Origin: JAIYDQ01 sp031411055
Lineage (GTDB): Bacteria; Planctomycetota; Planctomycetia; Pirellulales; Pirellulaceae
Assembly: GCA_031411055.1 (NCBI GenBank)
Contig: JANOAI010000229.1
Coordinates: 1-64,000, forward strand
Reading direction: 5' to 3'
Length of the DNA stretch: 64,000 nt
Positions 17,667-25,948 of the stretch are shown in pieces. Under the pieces are notes generated by a model. The model saw only the letters and a list, made by a program, of their open reading frames with translations, made no database searches and was not told where the DNA came from. The first letter of the stretch is position 1. Each line of letters begins with the position of its first letter. A program made the position numbers and the translations under genes.

Positions 17667-18155
17667 AACCAAAACCTTCTCTCGGGAGAGATCTATCAAA
17701 TTCCATGCGTAATCGGCTTTTCAAAACAAAAAGACGACCAATTACAAGTTTATTCCAACCAACTCACCAATCCACCCGGAACCCTCCAAATTCGGCGGTT
17801 TCCTGGCGAAAAGGAAGGTTTTTGAAGGTTTGTCCACCTCGCAAAACCCGCCAACAGGTATCTGACAGCAAACAACGGGCCAAACAGGATTTGGACCTCA
17901 AACACAGATGATTTGCAGTTTCATCGCGTGAAAGATGCGAAAAATCAACCTGCTTTTACGAGAAAAACCCTGTTTTGTTCGATTTTGCAACGCTGGAGGC
18001 TTCGTCCGACAGCAAAGCAAACGGGACGACTGATAAGCAAACATCAACCTCAAACAGCCGCACTCGAAACCGAATTTCGAATGCGACCATTGATCTCGAC
18101 CGAGCACTCCATCGCCCATCCGCGTGACGAATAAGTCTTAACCAATCCAACTTGC
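17667..18155. other. intergenic region between two leftward genes
   Basis: About 490 bases with no recognisable gene, RNA or clear repeat. It must hold the promoter of the VWA/STN gene. Short frames in it lack family features. Confidence 0.5.
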
Positions 18156-20114
18156 CTACTTCTTCAACATATCCTGAATGGCGACTTCCATATTGGGGGT
18201 GTAATGTGAGCTCGCTTCGACAACGACCCCGGTGCTGTCGATGATGATTGTGACGGGGAGCGAAAAAACCCCCAGTCCAACGGCAAGTCGGCTTTGTAGG
18301 CCACCCTTTTCGTGCAGCTGAACCCAATCGATGTTCTTGTTTTCCTTGAGAAACTGAATCGCCGAAGACGCGTCGTTGTCGGCATTCACGCCGACGATGG
18401 TAAGGCCGGCTTTGGCGTATTTCGTCTGAAGTTTCTTCAACTCTTGCATGTCCGCTTTGCAAGGGACACACCAAGATGCCCAGTAGTGAACAACAACGGG
18501 CCGCTTGAGTTTAGCCGAAGAGAATTGTTTCCCTTCTAGGGTTGTTCCCGCAAAGTCGATCTGCCGGCCTTTTAGGTTAAGCCGGAGCATTGCTCCGTTG
18601 GCCTGCTCGCCTTGCGGAGTCTTTGGAAAGCGCTTCTCTACCAATTCGTACCACTTCTCAGCGGCCTTCAAGTCGTTGGTGAGCTCCGAGTTGAGGCCCA
18701 ATTGAATCATCGCGTCTGCCGAATCGATACTTTCTGGAAATTCTTTGACAAATGATTCGAGCTTTTCCAAATGCGCTTTTTGCACCGCTTCGTAGTTCAC
18801 GTTCTTGTCCGACATCGCGACGTTGTACTCGGCGGTAAGAATACGATAAGCAACATACGGCAATTCGGATTTTGCACCCGGAATCGTACGGATCGCAACT
18901 TGAAGCTTGCTGAGTCGATCGACCCCTCCCGGGTATTCGCCTGATTGCGTTGCCGATAGGATCTGGTCAGCGAATTGTCGCGTCCACGATTGAGCGTCGT
19001 CGAGCGTCGTCGAGCTGTCGATCAATTGCTGTAAAATATCGGCTTTCTGTGCATGCAATCGCGGCTTTTCATCGGCTTTGGCCTGTTCTAGTTTTGCTTC
19101 GACAGCGCTCATCGCTTCAATCAATTTTTCCATCGAAGCCGACATGGCTCCAGCTCCAGAGCCATCACGCGAAGTAGGTGATGAAGCGAAGAAGATTCCG
19201 CTCTCGCTGACATTTGTCCCGTCGGTTGCAAATCGTGGGACGTCGATAAGTTTCCATGCGTCATCCACTTTGATCAGCGTTCCGATCATCAGTTGTTGCG
19301 GTGGACCACTGCTGCCGTTATCGATTGCGGCCATTGCATTCTCATAGGCAACAATATCTTTGGTCGATTCATCGGTTCCGGCAGGGACGATTCCGGGCTT
19401 ATCAGCACCGAAACTTGCCCAACGACTTTTCTCATTGAGGCCCTTCGAGCTCTTGACGAGCGCCTTGAATCCTTCAACCGAGCTTTCGACACGTTTGACA
19501 AGCTCAGATGCTTTGTTGGACCCGATGCCAATGGATTGAATCTGGTCTCCGGAAATAAGTAGCCGCTCAAACCGTTTGATGTCGCCTGTGCGTAACGCTT
19601 CAACGACTTCGTAGCTCGCTTCTTCTGCGGAGATCACCTTCCACTGGTCGAGGGTCCCGTCTTGATCGCGGTCAATTCCCCACCTCATCCCGGACGTTCC
19701 CAGCCACCGCGATTGGTCTACTTTATTGTCGAAATCGGTATCCATGTCCCGATAGGACTCAATTCCATCTTTGTAAAAGCAGAATTGATCAATACTTTTG
19801 TCAGCGTTTGTATCGGCAAGCCACCGTAATGGCTGATTATTTGCCGACAAAATGAGGAGCCCCTGAACGCCATTTCGGGTTTCATACCGACCCGTACAGT
19901 TCAGAATGTCGGCTTTTTCGACTTTGTCGTACTGGGTGTCGACCTGCTTTGGAGTCCGTTCAAGCCCTTTTGCGACCAGCTGCGGGTCGACGTTTGCCGC
20001 CTGAAGCACGGCGGCTCCAGAAGCGATGAAACTCACCCAGCCCGCGAGGGCGAAGCGAATATTCCTAGCAAAATACGCGGTGGAACGATCGGAAATAACG
20101 GCACATCTTGTCAT
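18156..20114 (-). CDS. exported protein with C-terminal TlpA/thioredoxin-like domain
   Basis: A 652-residue protein with a signal-like hydrophobic segment near residues 22-40. Residues about 95-155 hold three EF-hand-like loops (DTNADKSID, DTDFDNKVD, DRDQDGTLD) that could bind calcium. A helical TPR-like middle follows (about 330-500). The last 140 residues are a thioredoxin/TlpA fold with ASWCVPCK, the CxxC redox motif, and VTIIIDSTG with a cis-proline region (LPVT). It is probably a periplasmic thiol-disulfide oxidoreductase with its own tether and substrate-binding helices. It is a single gene with no obvious partner. Confidence 0.8.
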   Translation of the reverse strand: MTRCAVISDRSTAYFARNIRFALAGWVSFIASGAAVLQAANVDPQLVAKGLERTPKQVDTQYDKVEKADILNCTGRYETRNGVQGLLILSANNQPLRWLADTNADKSIDQFCFYKDGIESYRDMDTDFDNKVDQSRWLGTSGMRWGIDRDQDGTLDQWKVISAEEASYEVVEALRTGDIKRFERLLISGDQIQSIGIGSNKASELVKRVESSVEGFKALVKSSKGLNEKSRWASFGADKPGIVPAGTDESTKDIVAYENAMAAIDNGSSGPPQQLMIGTLIKVDDAWKLIDVPRFATDGTNVSESGIFFASSPTSRDGSGAGAMSASMEKLIEAMSAVEAKLEQAKADEKPRLHAQKADILQQLIDSSTTLDDAQSWTRQFADQILSATQSGEYPGGVDRLSKLQVAIRTIPGAKSELPYVAYRILTAEYNVAMSDKNVNYEAVQKAHLEKLESFVKEFPESIDSADAMIQLGLNSELTNDLKAAEKWYELVEKRFPKTPQGEQANGAMLRLNLKGRQIDFAGTTLEGKQFSSAKLKRPVVVHYWASWCVPCKADMQELKKLQTKYAKAGLTIVGVNADNDASSAIQFLKENKNIDWVQLHEKGGLQSRLAVGLGVFSLPVTIIIDSTGVVVEASSHYTPNMEVAIQDMLKK

Positions 20115-20253
20115 TGATCAGCAGCTCCTTGCTTAAGTACACCAAGATGGATGTCGAACGCGGTTGACATGCCCGAACCTTTGGCTACATTTGCCAGTCT
20201 ACCTGATCGGCGGGAGTTTATCCAAGACCAACCGATGCGAGAAGGAAACGCCC

Positions 20254-20327
20254 GCGCGCGTAGCTCAGTTGGTTAGAGCGCGTCGCTGATAACGACGAGG
20301 TCCCCGGTTCGAATCCAGGCGCGCGCA
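20254..20327 (+). tRNA. tRNA-Ile (GAT)
   Basis: A 74-base cloverleaf: acceptor GCGCGCG pairs with CGCGCGC; D arm GCTC/GAGC; anticodon stem CGTCG/CGACG with loop CTGATAA, anticodon GAT; T loop TTCGAAT. CCA is not encoded. It is followed about 95 bases later by tRNA-Ala. Confidence 0.95.
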
Positions 20328-20422
20328 CTCATGAAATATTGAAATTTAGCCGATACTTCCAGAACTAGCCATTTTAACAAAACGTCCCAACCCATAGAAT
20401 AATCGAATCACCGGATCAATTC

Positions 20423-20495
20423 GGGGGTGTAGCTCAGTTGGGAGAGCGCTTGCTTTGCAAGCAAGATGTCATGGGTTCAAGTCCCTTCACCTCCA
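20423..20495 (+). tRNA. tRNA-Ala (TGC)
   Basis: A 73-base cloverleaf: acceptor GGGGGTG pairs with CACCTCC (one G-T pair); D arm GCTC/GAGC; anticodon stem CTTGC/GCAAG with loop TTTGCAA, anticodon TGC; T loop TTCAAGT. CCA is not encoded. The T stem has one T-T mismatch. Ile-GAT then Ala-TGC is the order usual inside rRNA operon spacers, but no rRNA is present here. Confidence 0.93.
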
Positions 20496-20697
20496 CTTTG
20501 GGGATATGCGAGCCGTTGCAAGGAATTGCAGCGATTCGCGTATCCCCTTTTTCGTTAACGCCTTACATCGTTCTACCGAATGCATGCCAGAGGGGGACCT
20601 CCCTGACCCTCGCCGGTTTTCTGGGGCGGCGGTGTCAAGCTTTGATAAATTGCTCCTCTCTGAGTCCGTCTGAGCAAGGTGCCGCCGATTGGCGCAG

Positions 20698-20826
20698 GCC
20701 CAATGCCATCTACTTTAGCGGTGCGGCGCGAGCCGCCCGGTTCTTGGTTGGCCGTATAACCAAGCCAAATACGAAATACACCGGACAGCTTGCGCTGTTC
20801 CGCTACAAAAGTAGATGGCATTGGGC
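20698..20826. repeat. multi-hairpin palindromic element in the 20496-21025 intergenic region
   Basis: Outer arms GCCCAATGCCATCTACTTT..AGCGG (20698-20721) and its near-complement (20800-20826) enclose several small hairpins: GCGGC-GCGA-GCCGC, CTTGGTT...AACCAAG, and CGGACAGC-TTGC-GCTGTTCCG. One arm of the same family recurs at 62037-62056 beside the methyltransferase gene. This looks like a dispersed REP-like element. No gene is recognised in the rest of 20496-21025. Confidence 0.65.
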
Positions 20827-21025
20827 GCAGCACTGTGGACGGGCAAATAAACGCGATTTAACTCCCTAACGTTGAAAAACGGGAAAAAAACAGAAACAAA
20901 GAATGCATCTATCTGTTTCTGGCAGAATTAGGGACAGTCGAACTAGAGCGATTCTCAATCCATTGCAGCGTTCCTTCGAGCGTGTTGTTGCAAATAAACT
21001 TTAACGGAAGATAGCGTTTCCCTAG

Positions 21026-23308
21026 ATGCCACAAACTTCTACCCGATTCGATTCGACGGATCGATTCCCGTTGAGCCTTCAGTTGGCTCTCACCATTTTT
21101 GTCAGCGCTTTCCTGCTCTTCCAAGTTCAGCCGCTTATCAGCAAGTTCATCTTACCGTGGTTTGGCGGTAGTCCGGCCGTTTGGACGACGGCCATGCTGT
21201 TCTTTCAGTGCACGTTGTTCTTAGGGTATGTGTACTCGCATTTTTTGTTCTGCCGCTTGAGCTTGAGCAACCAAGTTCGCGTTCATCTCGTACTGCTCGC
21301 GATTGCTTCGGTGATGGCCTTTTTTGTGATTCCGTTGGATTCGTTAAAACCTACCGGAATGGAGGATCCTACTCTCCGGATTCTCCTGTTGCTTTCTGTG
21401 TGCGTCGGCTTGCCGTACGCGGTTTTATCGACGACGGGCCCTTTGATCCAAGCTTGGTTTTCACGGGCCTATCCCGGGCGTTCGCCATTTCGATTGTTCT
21501 CGCTATCGAATATTGGCTCACTCCTGGCTCTCGGATCTTTTCCGTTCGTCTTTGAGCCCTTTATGGAGTTGAAAACGATGGGCCGCTTTTGGATGGGCGG
21601 ATTTTGGGTTTTTGCGGCCCTCTGTGCGGCCTCTGGCATCGGCATGCTGCGGCGGACCAAGAGTGCGGTCGTTGCCAAGGATCTTTCCAATCGATCTTCC
21701 GATGAAAGAACTCCCTGGTGGTGGGAGCGTCTATCGTGGATCGGGCTTTCAGCTCTGTCGTCGTTGATGTTTATCGCTACGACAAATCATGTTTGCCATG
21801 ATATTGCAACGGTCCCGTTTCTTTGGATCATCCCGCTCGCGTTGTACTTAGTGACGTTCATTGTTTGTTTCGATCATCCTCGATGGTACATTCGACCACT
21901 TTGGTGCGGCATGTGCGTCGCGGCCATCCTCGCGCTTGTCGTTCTGGATTTGGATCTAGGATTGATACAGAATCTCGTCCTTCATTTTGGCACAATGTTT
22001 TTGATCTGCATGGTATGCCATGGCGAACTCGCCAAGCTGCGACCGGAAAATCGCCAGCACATTACCGAGTACTACTTATTGATCTCCGCGGGTGGAGCAT
22101 TAGGCGGGTTGTTCATTACGCTGGTGGCGACTCGCTACTTTGAAAAATACTACGAATGGCCAATCGGGCTGCTTCTGAGCTTTTTGATCGCGGCAAGTGT
22201 TCTTGTCTCCGTCATCGCCAACAAGGTTTTGCCTGGTACTTCAAGCCGTTGGTTTTTCGGAATCGTTGTTTTGGCAACAGGCTATGTGGGATGGCACTTC
22301 GACGAGTTCACTTGGATTGAAGAGGACGAAGGTCAAGGAGTCAAAATGCAGGTCTTGTTTCAAGCAAGAAATTTCTACGGTACGGTAACGGCTACCGACC
22401 GAACTTACGCTCGCCCCATATCGGCAGAGGAGAACTTTGGAGTCGCTCGAGATCGAGACTCGGGTTATCGAAGTTTTTGGAGTGGCAATGTGCTTCACGG
22501 CCTCCAATGGTCGGATCCAAAAAAACAGGATTTGCCACTGACGTACTACGATCGAGAAAGTGGCGTCGGAAAGACACTCCAATATTGCATCGAGCAAACG
22601 CATCGCGATCAGCCTCTCAAGTATGCCGTCGTCGGCCTTGGTTCAGGCGCGTTGGCCGCCTATGCAAGGCAAGCCGAAGGAAATCGAGTCGCCGACGAAT
22701 GTGTGATGTATGAAATCAATCCCTTGGTCGAACAGATTGCGCGCGAACATTTTTGGTATTTGCCCAACTATGAAAAACGTTTGGGAAAGCCGATCGACGT
22801 TCGGTTGGGGGACGCTCGACTGACCATGGAACGCGAATCCGAACAGGCGTACGACGTTATTGTATTGGACGCGTTTAGCGGCGACTCCGTGCCAGCACAT
22901 CTTTTGACGCGTGAAGCATTCGAGATCTATCGAAAGCACCTTAAGAAGAATCAAGACGGGACGATTGCCGGGAAAATCTGTATTCACATTACGAATACCT
23001 ATTTGAATCTCTATCCTGTCGTCAAGAATGCCGCGGAACAGGTCATGCAAATGAAGTATACGAGCGTTTACAAGAGTAGCGACACACACGAGCGAACAGA
23101 ACGAAGCCACTACTTCGTGATGACCAACGATCAGGCCTTTTTAGACGCGACGCCGATGGTTCAGCCCTATCTCGCAGAACCGCATTCGGATGGCAGTGCG
23201 ACGGGGCGTAAGCTTGTCGATCAAGATTGGGCAGGCATTCCGCTTTGGACCGATCACTATAGCACGATTTTTAATATTCTCTGGAGCGAGCCATTCTCGG
23301 AACCCTAG
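21026..23308 (+). CDS. multi-pass membrane protein fused to a spermidine-synthase-like domain
   Basis: The 760-residue protein has about a dozen hydrophobic helices in residues 15-470, then a soluble C-terminal domain. That domain has GLGSGALAAYA (the glycine loop of the methyltransferase-like fold) near 540, an acidic strand end YEINPLV, LGDARLTME, and DAFSGDSVPAHLLT near 620, typical of polyamine-synthase-like proteins. The family is known as fused membrane/spermidine-synthase proteins in many bacteria; the true substrate is not established, and the catalytic aspartate pattern of real spermidine synthases is only partly kept. No polyamine genes adjoin it. Confidence 0.8.
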   Translation: MPQTSTRFDSTDRFPLSLQLALTIFVSAFLLFQVQPLISKFILPWFGGSPAVWTTAMLFFQCTLFLGYVYSHFLFCRLSLSNQVRVHLVLLAIASVMAFFVIPLDSLKPTGMEDPTLRILLLLSVCVGLPYAVLSTTGPLIQAWFSRAYPGRSPFRLFSLSNIGSLLALGSFPFVFEPFMELKTMGRFWMGGFWVFAALCAASGIGMLRRTKSAVVAKDLSNRSSDERTPWWWERLSWIGLSALSSLMFIATTNHVCHDIATVPFLWIIPLALYLVTFIVCFDHPRWYIRPLWCGMCVAAILALVVLDLDLGLIQNLVLHFGTMFLICMVCHGELAKLRPENRQHITEYYLLISAGGALGGLFITLVATRYFEKYYEWPIGLLLSFLIAASVLVSVIANKVLPGTSSRWFFGIVVLATGYVGWHFDEFTWIEEDEGQGVKMQVLFQARNFYGTVTATDRTYARPISAEENFGVARDRDSGYRSFWSGNVLHGLQWSDPKKQDLPLTYYDRESGVGKTLQYCIEQTHRDQPLKYAVVGLGSGALAAYARQAEGNRVADECVMYEINPLVEQIAREHFWYLPNYEKRLGKPIDVRLGDARLTMERESEQAYDVIVLDAFSGDSVPAHLLTREAFEIYRKHLKKNQDGTIAGKICIHITNTYLNLYPVVKNAAEQVMQMKYTSVYKSSDTHERTERSHYFVMTNDQAFLDATPMVQPYLAEPHSDGSATGRKLVDQDWAGIPLWTDHYSTIFNILWSEPFSEP

Positions 23309-23318
23309 GCTTTGTCGC

Positions 23319-23654
23319 TCAGATCATTGCCTCATCGCCTAGTTCGCCAAGCTGGCTAAGGAGTTCGCTCATTTCAGCGGCGGCATGACCATCGTTTTGT
23401 CGTCGAGCTTCCTCGATTCCGTCGCGCAAGAAGGATCTTGCTTCCGTGATACGCTCTAGTTCGACCAGTTGTTGCCCGGCCATGAAGAATGCTGGTACAT
23501 ACGGCTTGGCCTGCTGCGTCAGCGTTCGCAACTTGCCGATACTATCGTCATGCGATTCCTCTTTACGCAGTTCCATTGCCAACGAGTATCGTAGAAAGTC
23601 ATCGTTGGGATCGTCGAGCAACATGGCTTCGATTCGTTCGCGCCGCGACGTCAT
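23319..23654 (-). CDS. small TPR-like protein
   Basis: A 111-residue alpha-helical protein with about two TPR-like helix pairs (LRYSLAMELRKE..., FFMAGQQLVELERITEARSFL). TPR proteins act as protein-binding scaffolds. Its ATG overlaps the stop of the upstream transporter gene (ATGA), so translation is coupled. No signal peptide. The specific partner is unknown. Confidence 0.7.
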   Translation of the reverse strand: MTSRRERIEAMLLDDPNDDFLRYSLAMELRKEESHDDSIGKLRTLTQQAKPYVPAFFMAGQQLVELERITEARSFLRDGIEEARRQNDGHAAAEMSELLSQLGELGDEAMI

Positions 23655-24910
23655 GAGCTCGGCCCCGAAGGAGGCGTCGGACTGGCGGAATCGCCAGCCG
23701 AAGGAGTCGCAATCGGTTCAACCGCCGAATGACTCGATGGTAGAGTTGTATTCGTCGATTCGACGGATGGAGTCGTTGAAACTACTTGGTTTGACGCTGC
23801 ATCCATCTCGGGTTTGGGCGGTGGCCCGTGCTTGGACTTTGGAGCAAAGACAAGGACCATGACCGCGCCGGCAATGACGGTTGCAAGTGAAGCGGCGAAC
23901 AGAGGATCCATCTTATGAAGCTGATTCGAGATCCATAAGGTTGTTAAGGTATTGATGACGGGAGCAAATCCGAAAACGAGTGGCATGACGAAGATTGGTT
24001 TGCCACCGGCGTTGAAAGCCAAGATAATCCCAAGTGCGCCAATCGCACCGGCCGTTCCGGCTGCCACTGACCAAAGCATGCCAGGCACTGTCCAAGTACT
24101 TCCGGTTCGATCTATCGACAACATAGAAAGTGGTAACAATACCGCGATCAAGAAATAGGCCAAACCAACGCAGCAAAAAGGACGAAGGCGTGATCCGCCC
24201 ATCTTCATTTGCCCGAGATGAAGAACAGGTCCGTACGAACCCCAGCAAACGATCGCCATAACAATCGACAGGACGACGTAAACATAGTTGGTCGTCTTCT
24301 CGGGCGAAGTCGAATGAGGTTTGTTGCTCGAAGCGACTGCTTCGGCTTTCGTTTCAGCCGAGGCATTGAAACTAGCAAAGCTTACGGGATTCAACGATGG
24401 AGCGACTTGAAAACTCATTGCTTTGGCAGGTTCCGTTTGCGGTTTGGGGGGATGTGGTTTCTTGCTGAGTACGCCGACCATCCCAACGCCGACTAAGATC
24501 ATGCCGATGACAAAGAGCGGCGTAATTTTATTGAACGTCTTGCCAAGCCACGAAGTAAAAAGGGTGTTTACAACAGGAGCGCCTCCAAAGATGAGCGGCA
24601 TGACATAGACCGGCTCGCCTCCGAAGGCTAATGCGAGAATCACGCCCAACGCTCCGAGCGCTCCGACGGCGCCGGCGATCAGAGAAAGGATTGTTCCCGA
24701 GAAGGACCAATGTCCCTTCTCTTTGGTTCCGCCAAGCATGGCACCCGCCCCCAAGACGGCGATCACGAAATAGGCGAAGCCAACCCCAACGAAAGGCTTG
24801 AGAAAAGCGCCGCCCATCCCTTTCTGCCCATAATTCAACAAAATGCCGTAAACTCCCCAGGCTAAAAAAGTCATGGCGGTATAAAGAAGTACGAATGGCA
24901 GTTTCAGCAT
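23651..24910 (-). CDS. ten-helix DMT/RhaT-like membrane transporter with duplicated halves
   Basis: From ATG 24910 the protein has about 419 residues. Two halves match each other: both begin with a Tyr-rich helix and contain GSYGP/GVYGILL..GQ, a RP/KPF..VG.AYF motif, and GxIGALGxILA..GG.P..VMPL.FG. Each half has about five helices, and a charged linker of about 55 residues joins them. This is the inverted-repeat-free tandem design of the drug/metabolite transporter superfamily; the sugar transporter RhaT group is the nearest match by pattern. A TTG at 24940 would add ten polar residues. The substrate is unknown. Confidence 0.7.
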   Translation of the reverse strand: MLKLPFVLLYTAMTFLAWGVYGILLNYGQKGMGGAFLKPFVGVGFAYFVIAVLGAGAMLGGTKEKGHWSFSGTILSLIAGAVGALGALGVILALAFGGEPVYVMPLIFGGAPVVNTLFTSWLGKTFNKITPLFVIGMILVGVGMVGVLSKKPHPPKPQTEPAKAMSFQVAPSLNPVSFASFNASAETKAEAVASSNKPHSTSPEKTTNYVYVVLSIVMAIVCWGSYGPVLHLGQMKMGGSRLRPFCCVGLAYFLIAVLLPLSMLSIDRTGSTWTVPGMLWSVAAGTAGAIGALGIILAFNAGGKPIFVMPLVFGFAPVINTLTTLWISNQLHKMDPLFAASLATVIAGAVMVLVFAPKSKHGPPPKPEMDAASNQVVSTTPSVESTNTTLPSSHSAVEPIATPSAGDSASPTPPSGPSS

Positions 24911-25125
24911 AGGTTGAGCTTGTAGCGAAGAAAAAAACAATGGAGCCGGGGTCGCTTGCGGACGCTGACCTTCTATCTTAGTTGACGTGGCAACATTTGG
25001 GCACCAGCTTCCAATTTGAGACAGTAATCTCGATTCGAGATCGCAAACAGGGATTGGAAACAGAGAATGCGAGATAGCGCGCTCAAGCAGTTCCTAAGTA
25101 GCTGTAGCGTTTTTCCAACGCGATT

Positions 25126-25213
25126 GTAGCCGAGCTGCGCGAGCAGCCGGGCGTATTGCCGCGTGGCAAATCCGCCCTTCGAATCCGCCGAGCTGCTCGC
25201 GCAGCACCGCTAC
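25126..25213. repeat. 88-bp palindromic REP-like element
   Basis: Outer arms of 22 bases (25126-25147 and 25192-25213) are inverted with three mismatches and share the perfect core GCTGCGCGAGCAGC. The centre holds a second hairpin (GGGCG..GCC-GCGT-GGC..CGCCC). The element lies in the gene-poor stretch between the transporter and the zinc-ribbon gene. The rest of 24911-25320 shows nothing recognisable. Confidence 0.65.
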
Positions 25214-25320
25214 TGATTGGAATTTACTCGCTACACCAATTCAAGAATGGCTCTAGCCCGGGCGAATCGTCTTCACCCATTCGGGATATTTGAGTTTGTC
25301 AGCCCAAAAGCTGCAAAGAA

Positions 25321-25581
25321 TCAGCGATTCGATGGCTTGGATAGGGGCGATTTCCAACGTTTAGCCTTCGTAAAACCACGCATTCGCGTCTGGCCACAGG
25401 CATCGCATTGGACCAGTTCAAAATACTTGAAAAACCCCAAGGTCAGGATTTTGAGGGCCAATCGGGTTTGAGGCGCGCAAACCAAAGAATGCTCGTCGTT
25501 TCTCAGGCAGTTTTTGCAGTAAACATAAGCATGCTCGGAATTTTTTGGGGTGGAAAGCATGGTGGTTATCGTGCGAGACAT
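25321..25581 (-). CDS. small zinc-ribbon-like protein
   Basis: An 86-residue protein from ATG 25581 (a longer in-frame start at 25659 exists). Two C-x2-C pairs, YCKNC near residue 21 and QCDACG near 58, with a basic C-terminal tail, fit a zinc ribbon. FFKYFELVQCDACG between them looks like a packed hydrophobic core. It may bind nucleic acid or another protein. There is no ribosome site of note and no clear homologue name; it is kept because the paired cysteine pattern is unlikely by chance. Confidence 0.45.
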   Translation of the reverse strand: MSRTITTMLSTPKNSEHAYVYCKNCLRNDEHSLVCAPQTRLALKILTLGFFKYFELVQCDACGQTRMRGFTKAKRWKSPLSKPSNR

Positions 25582-25948
25582 AAATAATCTGCGAGGGAAC
25601 GAATCGAACGAAAAATCGTCTAGAACGCGTATCGAAAAACTTGCGAAACCGCCAATCAAAATCCAGTCTAGTTGGGACGTTTTGAAGCAAATTTCTAAGT
25701 CGATCGGTTACGTGCGTTTTTTTAAATTAGTTCGCGATGGGAGCCGACTTTCTTGATTGTTCCAATTCTGACGGCTTATCAGGAAAGCAATCTCTTCACC
25801 TTCTTCACCAACGAAATCGGCTTTCCGGTCAAGAGCAAGTTTCGGACCGTTCCCGGAACGCCATACGGCATTCAAGAAAACGAGGGTTGCTGGTAAGATC
25901 AACCGTCGTCAAAAAACTAGTGTTTTCGTCGTTTTTCTAGCATTCCCT
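25582..25948. other. intergenic region upstream of purH
   Basis: About 367 bases with AT-rich stretches before purH. Short reading frames here lack family features. It probably holds the purH promoter; no riboswitch is recognised. Confidence 0.45.

Noticed and set aside
20438..20869. 143-codon frame overlapping tRNA-Ala and the palindromic element
   Set aside because: It overlaps a tRNA and repeats; no protein features.
22643..23110. 155-codon antisense frame in the spermidine-synthase-like gene
   Set aside because: No family features; the sense gene explains the region.
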